A stretch of 64,000 bases of DNA, from contig JANATG010000004.1 of NCBI GenBank assembly GCA_029449235.1, positions 2,108,001 to 2,172,000 of the forward strand, read 5' to 3'. This DNA is from Linnemannia schmuckeri (taxonomy: Eukaryota; Mortierellomycota; Mortierellomycetes; Mortierellales; Mortierellaceae). This document shows positions 12,001-23,212 of the stretch, one piece after another (positions within the stretch are counted from its first letter, which is position 1; the number at the start of each line of letters is the position of its first letter). The notes beneath the pieces are model-generated. The model was not told where the DNA came from. It saw only the letters and a program-made list of their open reading frames with translations, and searched no databases. Both the position numbers and the translations under genes were made by a program.

Positions 12001-12179
12001 CCGTTTGCATGCCCATTAGCATGTCCGTGTCCATGTGCGTGTGTATATCCGTTTGAGAAGCCGTTGGTGTCGGAGGTTGCAGCGGTTGCAGTTGCAGTTG
12101 TGGTAGTAGTTGTAGTTGTGGAGGCGGTGTGTGCTTCGTTGTGGAGGGCTGCGTGCTCCTCCAACTCGGTTGTTGCCAT
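9013..12179 (-). CDS. ALG12: Dol-P-Man:Man7GlcNAc2-PP-Dol alpha-1,6-mannosyltransferase
   Basis: Model: complement(join(9013..9470, 9600..9769, 9875..10445, 10572..10712, 11042..11189, 11544..12179)), 707 aa, all junctions GT-AG and in phase; the acceptor before 9470 could equally be 3 bases further in. Diagnostic GT22-family blocks are PYTKVEESFNLQATHDILNF (the luminal catalytic loop with Glu-Glu), YDHLEFPGVVPRTFVGP, RTLPNTFAL, AVDSWFWQTWMWAEG, LGHKEWRFVIYVVPLLN and SLNYPGGQALQRLHEL. The enzyme adds the eighth mannose to the dolichol-linked N-glycan precursor in the ER lumen. Odd: before the first membrane helix lies about 190 residues of Ser/Thr-rich sequence with Thr runs and a lysine-rich patch (VIKKRKSALS), so this copy is longer than the usual 490-560 aa. 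The start is the first in-frame ATG of that exon's tidy reading frame. Confidence 0.93.
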
Positions 12180-12901
12180 TTGCTTTAAGAGGAGAGGGGT
12201 ATAAGGATGAGTAAAGCTTGATGAGTGAGTGAAAAGGTGAGCAAAGGGTGCGAGGGTGAAGAGGAGAAATAAAGAAAAGAGAGAAAAAGAAAGAGAAGAG
12301 GAGGAAGGAGAACAAAAGGAACAAGAAAAGAAAAAAGAAATAAAAAAAAAAAGGTGGCTAAGAAAACAAGCAAGTGGGAAGGAGAGAAGGAGGGTGGGTG
12401 TGTTTGGTCTGTTGTTTGGCTGTTGATGCAAGCCTGTCACACAGCATTAGTGCGGGTGAGTACTTGGCGGTCGAGTGAGTGTCCACCCACTCCAAGTAAG
12501 TGAATGTCCACTGGCTAGCCAGTTAGGGGTGGGTGTGTGGGAGTGCTCAGAGGAAGGGGAAGGTGCAGCAAAACTTTAAAGGGGGGGGAGAAGGGGAGGG
12601 AAGGGACACAATAAGGGGGGGAGAGAAGGAACAAAGAGCGGGAAAAATAGAAAGAAAAAAATTGAACTTGCAACAGCGGTGACACTAACAACTAACAACC
12701 AACAACCAACAACCAACCACCACGCTGCAGAACCTCAAAAACGAGGGGAGCACAGTGGAAGTGGAACCAAAATAGGATTGAGAGCTAGGAGAATGCAAGG
12801 AAAAAAAACTCAAGTACATATTGATGTTATCAATGCTATGCTCGTCTTTTACTGTGACTATTGATACAATATTATTACTACAGAGCACTTCCTGTTCTAC
12901 A
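12180..12901 (-). promoter_or_regulatory. ALG12 upstream region and RIM15 3' flank
   Basis: These 722 bp lie between the ALG12 start and the RIM15 stop, both on the minus strand. The ALG12-proximal half is pyrimidine-rich on the coding strand, the usual leader type here. A GT-rich, G-run-rich stretch at 12440-12640 and a CAAC repeat at 12689-12716 follow. No further gene is visible. Confidence 0.5.
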
Positions 12902-15900
12902 CTAGGATGTCGATCCAGGTCGTCCCTTCACGCTGACATCTGCTATTACTCCTGCTCCGTTACTGGCATTGACACTACCACCACTACTGCCATACCCGCT
13001 ACCGGTTACATTAGTTGTGGCACTAGGAGATGTCTCCTTGCTCGGCGTGGGTACTTCACTCACATTAGGTTGGATCGGGCAAAAGAACTGCAATCGCTTC
13101 TCAATCTCCTCCCTCGTCACTGGCTTCACCATCATGTAGTCAAAGATCTGTGCCGCCAAATCCGGGAACGCAGTCACCGCAATAATCGGTGTCAACGAGT
13201 TTGTGTTCTGAGTCGACTTGATCATCCTCGTCGCCGTTTCTCCATCAACTATAGATTTTTTTTATGATATAAATGGAAGAGCCATTAGTGATACAACCAA
13301 GACAAGGAGAATGGACATAAAGATATAAAAAAACTTAGCAAAAAATACTTACTGATGGGCATGCGGATGTCCATAAAGATCACGTCAAACTTGACACTGC
13401 CCATGGCACAACGGATCGCCTCGGCTCCGTTTCGCATCACCACACACCGGCAGTTCAGTCGCGTCAGGATCGTCTCCAGAATCTTGGCACTAATCGGATT
13501 GTCATCCACCACCAGACAGTCCCGCGTCCGACTCGTCTTCCTGATTGCTCCTTTGGCCGTCGATCGAAGCGTCGCCGTCGCCTTGAGGGAATGACGACTG
13601 GATCGCAGTCCTGATCCGCTGCTTGTACTGCCACTCCGACGATCGCGCGTGTGGTTCACCTGCGGCAAATTCTTAGGCCCAATGGGCGAGGTGGGCGAAC
13701 TGACGTTGGGGATCACAAACGGATGGATATCCGTGTTACCAGTGCTGTGGGTCCTGGGGCGCAAAGGCATCGACGCGCGACGGATCGCTGGAGATGATTC
13801 CGAAGGTGAGCCTCCATCCCTGGACGAATCATCCCCAAACGCAACTGGGACTGAAGCAGACCGCTGAGGATGATACTCGCCGCCGACCTCCTGAATAGTG
13901 CCTCCGTTTCCTTGCAGCTGGCTGTTGATTGTACCTGCCGATCCATTGGATGAGGGTGAGTCCTTAGGTGAATACGAAAAGTAGTTCTTACCATCGAATC
14001 GTAAAGGTGGCGTGTTGATCAACGCATTCATCGATCGATGCTTGTTCTTGGTAACGTTGCTGCTACCGACGTTACTGCCCGAGCTAGGCGTTCCCGGGGT
14101 CTCTGCTGAAAACTCGGAAATCGATGACGACAGACTGCTACCTCCGTTGGAACCAAAGGCATTGTCCGATCGAAGTTTCCGAATCACATCATTGTTGGCC
14201 TTCTCTAGCGCCGGTAGGTTGATAAAGGCAAACGTTCCAAAATCCGCTCCTGTCTCGTCCTTTGCCGATTCAAGTGCCTTTATCGCCGGATCGTCTCTGG
14301 AATTATGGTTCGGACTGTGAGCCCGTGGTGTCGCAGCCGTATCAAGAGGGTGCGTGTCAACTGTCAAAGGTGTCGTCGCTGCAGTTGAGGCTGGCTCCTC
14401 AGAGTTTCCAGGAGTTGGAGGCTGGGTTCCTGCTAGATTGAGACTGTCGCGTTTCGAGAGAGCATTGGCCATTGCCTGCATGTCCTTCAGCTCGGGGATG
14501 TCCTCCTTAAACGAGCCCATCTTGGCTCCACGAACATCAAAGTACTCGGTATCTTCAATATCTGCAGGTGCCGGGACAAAGGCAGGCCGTTCCGAGAGCA
14601 GAGTATCCCAGTTGATATCCTTGAAGAATGGATGGTTCTTGACCTCCTCTGCTCCGTTGAATCCAAGACGCTGTTCGGGGTCGGTGCACAGCAGTCTCTC
14701 CATGAAGTCGCGTGCCTCAGGGGAGAGCTCCAGTTCGGACTCCATCCAGTCAATGTCTCTGGAAAGAATGTTCTCAAACACTTGCTCAGGCGTCTCGCCG
14801 TGGAACGGTGGGCATCCGTACAAAAACTCGTAGCATATCACACCCAATGCCCACTATAATACGAGTAAAAAAAAGGGGGGGGGATTAGCAACCCGTGATG
14901 GCAAAATGCGGGAACGATCTATACCGCAAGATATATATTTACAAAAACACTTACCCAGTCAACCATGGCATCTTGGCTCATGCCGAGCACACATTCGGGT
15001 GCGAGATAGTCGGGGGTTCCTACACACTTCTCCGGGACCTCCTCTCTCAAATCGTTAAGCAAAAATGATGGGGGCATCAACGGAGAGTTGCTGTGCGAGA
15101 CCTTGGGTGACATCGAGTGAACTGGATGTAATGCGGTACCAGTGAGGAATGACCCTGAAGACTTAACGCTGCTCTCAGACAATGGGAACGGTGCATTGGA
15201 AGATGACGAAGCCAACATGGCTGCAGCAGGTAACCTGGGCATATCAACACTTGGCATTCCGAGGGCAGGAGAGCGGCCGTCGATCGATGTAGAACTAGCG
15301 TTGGACGAGCGACGGCTTCGTTCACCCCAAGCAAAGTACGAGGGATGGGTAGGACCCAACTTGGGAGTAGGAATCATCGGAATCGACGAAGATTCTGTGT
15401 TGGCGTCTGCGGCTTGCGAAAACAAGAAAGGTGACATTGGTCTCGACTCTGAGTAGGGTGAAGACATAGGAATCTTGGCCCTCCTGTCCGTCTGCGCTTG
15501 TCGACCCAAGAATCCGACTCGTGAGAGACCAAAGTCCGTGAGCTTGAGGTGTCCGTTCTGGTCGATCAACAGATTATCAGGCTTCAAGTCACTGCAAGTA
15601 TGCAAGTGTGCGAGTGTGCAAGCGCGCAATTGTAAAGGTTCGAGGACAGATTGGAAAAAAGACATGATGGTTAATATTTTATAATGTATGGTACTATAAG
15701 AAGCACAGTACCAGCAAAATGACTTACCGATGAACAACGCCCGCATTGTGGAGATACTCAAGTCCAAGGACAACTTCGGCAAGATAGTTTCTTGCCCAGT
15801 CCTCAGGAAGACGAACAATGGCTTTGATGAGAGCCATGCAGTCGCCTCCGTTCAAGTACTCCATCACTAGGTAGAGATACTCCTTGCTCTGGAACGAGAA

Positions 15901-18900
15901 ATAGAGGCGGACGACAAAAGGCGAGTCCGTCTGGTTCATGAGAATCATCCGCTCTGCCTTCACATTCGTCACTTGGTTCTTGGCCACCATATCGGACTTC
16001 TTAAGGACCTTGATCGCAAAATAGTCACCAGTTGCTCTCTTCTTGGCCAAGAAGACCGATCCGAAAGCGCCTTTGGAGATTGGCTTGATGAAGTCGAAAT
16101 CCTTGATGCTGGGCGGAGTGGGTCGCGTCAAGGGAGTGGGCTGCGGGAAAGATGGCGACAAGGGCGACCTCAAAAGGGCCGAAGGAGAGGCAGCGTCAGT
16201 AGGTGAGCCGTCCACAGAATGAGGTGCCAGGAACCGGTTGGACATACGAGGGGACAAATGAGTCTCAGGCAAGAATGCTGATGAAGGATGGATGTCGACA
16301 AAGGATGGACGGTGTTTCCGGGTCGTAGGTGATGTCTGTTTGTTCCTGCTGCTATCGCTGCCTTGGCTGGTTTGGCTGCTCTGGCTGTTATGACTGCTCT
16401 GGCTGATGAGATCCGGTCGAGTGCTTTTTTGAATTTCCTTAACACTGGCTGACGACTGACTGCTCTGGGTGGATTGACTCAGCTGGCTGGGGTGAGCTGC
16501 TGCTGCTACCGGTGGCCTTTCAACCTTGCTCAGCTTGACGACAGTCGTGGATGATTCAGCAGAGTCAGATGCTCCCGTGCCAAGATCGGATGAGGCAGAG
16601 GCTGTCCTGGAAAGATCCACAGAGGTTCGCGTCGGGGGTGCCTCGATGGGGGAGGGTTGATGCTCAACCACTTCGGGGACAGGGACACTTTCAATCGCGC
16701 ACTGAGCTGCAAATTCGTCCTCTAGGCCATATCCACGACTACGCTCTCTTTCATCCTCCTCGGCGATCTGCCTCATGTGCGAAACAAGGGTCGTCTTGTG
16801 GTGAATGGCTACATCGACGCGATCGCTCACAGCCATAATACTAATGTCGCTCGTCATCGGAGCCTCCCACCGGAATACCTCCGAGATGCGCGATTCCGAA
16901 GCTGGTGATTGAAGGCTGAGACTTCCTGGTGAGTCCTTGGGTGACTTGTCGTCGGGCTCGGCATCTCGTCCAGGTGTTGAAATCGCTAATGCTGTCCGAG
17001 TGATAGCCTGCAAGTTTATGAGGGCATTCATATTCATCCTGGCTGACCCCTCATCCTCTGGTTCTACTGACTGAAAAGTCGGCGAGTCTTTGATGGTGTT
17101 GATGTGAGAAATGAGCTCCCGCAGAAGGTCGTTACAAATCTGGAGCTCCATCTCAGTCTTGTGCCATTCGGAGCAGATCTTGGAGTGCTTCTCAAAGTAT
17201 AGAGAAATGATCATGCGCTCGCAGATGTTACACCGGACCTCCTGGAGTGGTATCAGCTGAGAGTGGATAGATGCGGTGTCCGCCAACGTCCTCTGGTAGC
17301 CGACATCATGATTCTGATCTTCGTCATCGTCTTGACCGGACTCCCCATCTTGTGAATCTGAACCATCATCCTCGTCGCGATCCTGTTCCGCATCGAGCTC
17401 CTCCTCCTCTGAGTTTTCTGACAGCGCGGACATGACCGAGCCGGAGGACGAGATCGTGTTGTCGTCTACACCGATATAGGGCTGAATGGCCCACATCGTC
17501 CTGATCGGTTCGCCTGTTGTTCGCTCGTAGATGAGCATCCCACGACCAATCATCTTCAAAAAGTGACCTATCTCTCCCTGTTGGTTAAGACTCTGAAGGT
17601 AAATGAAATGCTCTGACTGAGAGGAACTCGCGTCGTCAAAGGACGATGGGGGGCTGAATTCGGAGAGGAGATGGAACGTCAGCTCCAATGTTGATTGGTC
17701 GTCCTCCAAGAGTCGTTGAGTAGCGTCCCGGAAAACATTGCACTCTTCCTCCATCAGGAATGTGGAAATAGGCATATCCGTCAGCTCCTGCCAATCGAAC
17801 CTACGTCGTAAAGGATTGGAAGGTTGGAATGGTAAGAGGGAATTCTGAACCTTATTGCGATCGCACATTACCTAATAAACATCAGAAATAATTTGGCAAA
17901 GAAATAGTTCACCTACCCCAAAAGCTCAGACCAACTTGGGCTTAGATAAAGAATCGTCACATCGTTCATGTCAAGACTGAGTTCCATGACAACATTCTTG
18001 CTCTGACCCTTCTCGGCTTCCCTCTTCAGTTGCAAAATGTCGTCCTTGGTCAGCCTTGTCTGTGCGTCAGAATCCTTCTCCAAAATCTCGGTCAAAGTGT
18101 CGATCGTCACAAGTCCGGGCAACTCGCCACCCTCGGCACCTTCTAGGTCGCTCTCCTCCATAGACACATCAGCTCCTGGCACCTGTAGAGTAGCATCGGT
18201 CGCCTGCGGGTGTTGCAGGGAAGGAGTACTCGCAGGATCCACAAGATCCCCTCCTGTTGGAGTTTGTGTGCGGGTAACAATCTCCTTGGCGGCACCGCCC
18301 TCTGCTGTCTGGCCAGGTGAAGTTGCTGACGGATCTTGCTTCGCAACATACATACTGGAAGGGCGGGACGATTCCTTGGTTTTGATGGGGATATTAGCGC
18401 TCTGTGCCCAATGGCTGCGCTCCGCTTCCCACCATTGCACGACTCGTGCCAATCCAGCAACAGCCAGCAAAGCCTTCACATACCAGGCACGGCAAGGCCA
18501 GTTACTGTTATAGTCCCAGGCTTTCCCAATAACCTGTAGCTTCGTCACAAAGTTGGTACAGGCGCCCTTGTTGTCCAAAATGGTCTTCAGGGGTGTATCG
18601 AGCATGAGTTGTGCCACCGAAATAAGCTCTTGTAAGGTCAGAATGAAAGGTGTCGGCTGGTACGAATCTTCTGAGATAAGAGTAACGTTGGCGTTGGGCG
18701 AAGATGTGACAGGAGTTCCTGGGGAGTATGCTGAGCTGGTATTGCGGCGACTGAGGGACGATACGCGAGAGTGGGAGCGTTGCTGACTATCCCTGGTCAT
18801 CTTGCGATGGAGAGGAATGCTTCCACCATTCCAGGATGGCGAAGGCGACCATTCTCCCGAGTCGCGCAATGGCCGTATCCTGGGCTCCTCCAAAGGTGAC

Positions 18901-21900
18901 TCATTATCAGATACCTCAGGGAAGTAACCCTCGCTGAAGCCTTGAAGAGGTCCAGGGTAGTCGGATCTCGGCGTCCTGTCCTCCTCAAGCAAGTCCCGTT
19001 CATTGACACTGTCGAAGCCAGCATCTTCTCCGAGCTGCTGGATGGCAGCCTCCTCCTCCATCTCCATCTGACTATTCTCGATCCAGCCTTCTATCTCCTC
19101 AACTTCGGCCCGATCCAATTGTTGTGCTGAAAAATCGGGCATGTTGTCAATATCCTCCACGTAGTTGAGTCCCTTCTCCACGTACTCGTTGAGGCCGTCG
19201 ATGATCTTGCGCATCTCTTCATCGCAATCCGACTTGTACTGCTCCAGCATGCTCCTGATAGTCTTGGTAGATCGCTCCGGACCGCCTTGCTGGGGACTTC
19301 CTTCGGGAGCATTAGCAGAGTTGATTCCAGCGGAGAAGGATGATGTCCTGGCCATGACAGACCCTCTGCGTACAATCGTTGGTGAGACGTTGACCTGGAT
19401 AGAGAGCCCAGGTTTTTCCCTAGGCGATGTCTTTGACCCGCTCGATTTGGACTCGGAGCTGATAGACTCAATCGTATTGAGGGCTGTCGTCAACACAAGA
19501 GGGCCGGGCTTTGCATCTGGCTTCTCAAAGAGTGATTTTGACACGAACATCTTCGGCTCTGGCTGCGATGGTGGTGGCTGAGGTTGCTGCGGTGGAACCT
19601 GTTGGGGTAGCTGCAACGGGTGCTGTGGCTGCGGATATGGCTGTCGAGAAGCTGTCGAAGATGACAAACTCTCCTGTTTTAACTGCTGAGGAGAGTACTC
19701 AGGCTCCATCTCAGACTGCTGGTCCTGATCCCTAAATCGACCTTCACCGCTAGGAACAGGTGGTGGCGAGTCCACAGACGCTTTTCGCGGTTGCACAAGC
19801 GACATTGACTTTCTACGGACAGACTTCCACCAGCTAACAAGCTTAGGACCCAAGCCTCCTTTGAGCGACTGCTGACTCTTTTGACTCGATATGGACATTC
19901 CCGATGGCGACCTAGAGTTGATGCGGAGACCCTGAGGGTTCTTCGGCCGACGTCCTGGAGGTGAAAGAGAATCCGGGGTTGTCTGAGGGACTGGCAACGG
20001 GGTCGAAACAACAGGTGTCTTAGGCCCTTCATGGAAACTCGGGTCACGGGACGGCGGTGAGACAGAGAGGGATAAGGCAGGCGAGAGCGATTGGTCCTTC
20101 TTCTGCAACAGTCGTGCCTTCTTCTGAGCCTGATACTCCTCCAGCCAGTCGACCCAGACAACTTTTGCTGGTGCCTTGGCGGTTGATAACTCATCCAGCT
20201 CCGGTATCGGTGACACTGCTTCGACGGTGACCTCGACAATCGGCTGATCTAAATCCGGTCTCCATTTCTCAAGCTTTGCTCTCCTTGTCTGCGCAATGAT
20301 CTCTGCGTGAACCATCGATGGATCGATGGAATCCACAGAACGTCTCCTGATGGGCTTGACTTGGTTGGGTTCGGGTATCTTGCCAGTCCCTTGGATTTTG
20401 ACTAAAATGAGAACATGATGGTAGGCATGTTAGTTAAACTGGAAACGAAATTACACCCCATTCTCCTGGACGTTTCCCCCCCCCCCCCCCCGTTAGATTG
20501 CATGTGCAAAGGTTAGACCAAAATTAACTTACATGCATTGACAAAGTCCACAGAGTCGAGATAGTTGCAATGAGGCAATTCCGGTACAGAGGTACTGTTG
20601 TCGCTGCTCTTACTCGCTGCCAGTTGAGTCGCTGCAAAGGGTCCTAGAGCAGAACCCGAGCCCTTCAGTCCCTTGCCTGCATATCCTACAGACTTGGGAG
20701 TGTCCAGAGAAAGGTCATCTACGTCGCCATCATTATCCTTGGAAGGGTCAATATTCGCTGCTGGCTGAAATCCTGACTCGTAATGAAATCGATGACCTGC
20801 CTGCCGTCGAAGTCGCCTCTCATGTGCGTCCACATCCGTGATCGATGCTTGCCGGCCATGGCCTAGTTTGATCCCTGGAGATGCAAATACTGGCGAAGGC
20901 CGTCCAGGAATAATGACCCCTGAGAGCGCAGGTCCAGCCAAAGGACTTGAGGCTGAGGAGCGGACCATTGGCGAGATTTTGGGCGATCCTTTAGGCGATC
21001 CCTTGGGCGATATATTGGGCGAACGTGCGAGAAGAGGGGTCCTGACTCCAGCTCCTAACATGGAGTACCCTGCGGCTCCAAGATGTTGCCCCGACTGCTG
21101 ATCGTACTCTGAAGCAAGATTCATGTCGATATAGGATGCCTTTCTGGACTTTACAAGATATCGCCCAGATAAGGATGAACTCCGCGAGATGGATGGCGAA
21201 GGCGTGTCCCTATCCTTGTCTGAATTTCGATCTCGAACAGTGTCGCTTGATGCTGGACTCCTCATATTCTCAAAGGGGTTGTTGAGCGAGGCCAACTCCA
21301 TGAGAGAAGCGATACTCTGTCCTGTGTTGGGTGATCCTGATCGTGACCTCCGTTCCTGAGCCATGTACTGTGAAAAGGATCCTGTAGGGATTGAAGTTGA
21401 ATAAGTGTTGAGCGATGGCGAAGCTTGGCTCCTGCTGGGCGACCAGTCATCCAACGACAATTCGTCTGTGATAGAAGCTCTCCGAGATCGAGCGACTCTC
21501 CCAATGACTTTTGGAGACGAAGGTGTAGATCCATAATCTGACTGACCGCCCGCGTCGATCCACGACGTCCTCCTGGAGCGGATAAGATATTTGCCGCCAC
21601 TGCCGCCTCCGCTGTTGGGTAGATTGGATCCACCTGCGCTGCTTCCAGCTCCTCCAGGGGACGGTTTGGTCGAGAACGAGCCTTGATCCCAATCGCTCAG
21701 ACTATTGGACATGGACGTGGCCAGATTGGAGGGTCTCCGACTGGTGCTTCCTGCTCTTGGATGGTGAAAATGTGTGGCGCGAGGTGATTCTGGAATGGGC
21801 AAGGTACTGCTGGTGCTCCTGTAATGATGTTGGTGCGAGTGGGGAACATCGTCCGAGTCATTGGATGAGAGTGACGAACGGCTAGAACGACGAGTGAGAA

Positions 21901-23051
21901 GCGGTTGTGGAATAGGAATACTCTTGAACTTTGTGCTGCTATTCCCGCTGCCACTGCCACCGCCGTTACCGGAGTCGAGACCACCGCTGGACGACAGCGA
22001 TCCGGTTGACGTGCCCATGCTGCTGTTATGAAGATGCGAGGAGGGATGCGCCTGACTATGCTGTTGGCGCATGGATTGATAGGACGAGCTGAACTGATCG
22101 GAAGGTCTTCTCAGAATTCTGCCGGACTCGAACGAGGATGCCGCAGAGGACGTTCCAGAGGCAGAGCCGAGGTTATCGAAGGAACTCTTGCGACGCGCTG
22201 GGATGGCTGTTGCTGCTGCAGTCGGTGGTGAGGGAAAGTGGCCAGGCTTTGGGGACGAGTCTCTGCTGGTGTTGGGGGTGGTGGTGCTTCTACCGCTGGT
22301 CTGATTAGAGTCTGTCTGGTGTAGAGAGTGCAATCGCGACAGGCTTGAGCTGCTTGTGCTCCGACTGCTGCTTCCAATTCCCTGACTGTTGGCGATGCCG
22401 ATGGTGATGGAGGACCTGTTGGGCATCAAGATCCTGTCGCGTGTTGGATGGTTTACGCTGCCACCTGTCCTGCCTCGTTCTGGCAGCCTCACACTCGTAA
22501 AAGGGCCATTGTTGCTGTTGCCGTTATTGCTGTTGTTGTTGTTTATGCTGCTGCTGGTATGGATATCGGAGAAGGTGGTGCTCGAATTGGAGAGACTACT
22601 GGCGCTGTGGCTGGAGTGTAGGCTGCTGCTGCTCCGTCGTGGTGTGCCGATGATGCTGGAAGTACCGTGGCTGGTATTGATAGCGCGCTGAGGCTGGACA
22701 TGTTGGACTTCTGGGGCTTCTACTGACGGGGTGGCAGGAGACAGTGTCAACGATGGACTATCCTGGTGGCCTAGTTGTTTGTAGTGTGAAAAAGAGGAAG
22801 ATATTGTTGGTTAGTTTCTTTTCCCTCTTTCTCTCGTTATGGTGATTACTGTTACAGCGATGGGTGTCACCAAGTATATGTGTATGTATACCTGCGGGTT
22901 CGAGTTCTTGCTGGAGTGGTGAGGGTGAGGCTGGGGTTGAGGTGGATGAGAGGGTAGGGAAGTCGGAAGGGGAGGAAGACGAGGTGGAGTTTGATGAGTT
23001 TGGATTGAGGGGAGACGATCGCTTCGTCTTTAGCTTGTCCGGGAACAGCAT
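12902..23051 (-). CDS. RIM15: Rim15/Greatwall-type protein kinase with PAS, zinc finger and receiver domains
   Basis: Model: complement(join(12902..13248, 13353..14853, 14955..15591, 15728..17800, 17917..20401, 20533..22770, 22892..23051)), 3147 codons, 3146 aa; every junction keeps frame. Order: Ser-rich N-terminus; VDFVNAFK...KPIRRRSVDSIDP; a PAS-like fold spanning the intron at 17801-17916 (SPSWSELLGFDWQELTDMP, about 1615-1700); zinc finger CNICERM...HSKIC (about 1815); AGC kinase (about 2195-2615) with GAFGSVF, AIKVLKK, VVHRDLKPDN, DFG, and a roughly 115-residue insert before GTPDYLAPE, typical of Greatwall kinases; receiver domain (about 2970-3100). Yeast Rim15 is a nutrient-controlled quiescence kinase acting on endosulfines. 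It is much longer than yeast Rim15 (1770 aa), mainly from disordered N-terminal sequence. Start chosen as the first ATG of the spliced frame; upstream is GA-rich leader. Confidence 0.93.
20477..20490 (+). repeat. C homopolymer in RIM15 intron 2
   Basis: An uninterrupted run of about 14 C (G on the coding strand) lies in the intron joining the second and third RIM15 exons. Confidence 0.8.
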
Positions 23052-23134
23052 AGTCGGGAGATGGGTATTGATGTTGGTATTGTCCGTGTGCGTGTGTGTG
23101 AAGAGGAGGAGAGGCGGGAGGGGTGAATGTAAGA

Positions 23135-23212
23135 GTGAGGAGTGGATGGAGTGGAGAGAGTGAGGAGTGGATGGAGTGGAGAGAGTGAGTAGAGCGGAGA
23201 GAGTGAGTGAAT
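23135..23212. repeat. Tandem repeat of about 25 bp in the RIM15 leader
   Basis: The unit TGAGGAGTGGATGGAGTGGA followed by GAGAG occurs twice in a row, then in two shorter copies (GAGCGGAGAGAGTGAG). It is 80-160 bp upstream of the RIM15 start codon, so it should be transcribed, appearing in the mRNA leader as pyrimidine-rich CTCC/CACT repeats. Confidence 0.75.

Noticed and set aside
17801..17868. Start of a separate gene at an ATG near 17868 within RIM15
   Set aside because: Splicing 17917 to 17800 rebuilds a PAS domain across the intron, so the two long exons belong to one gene.
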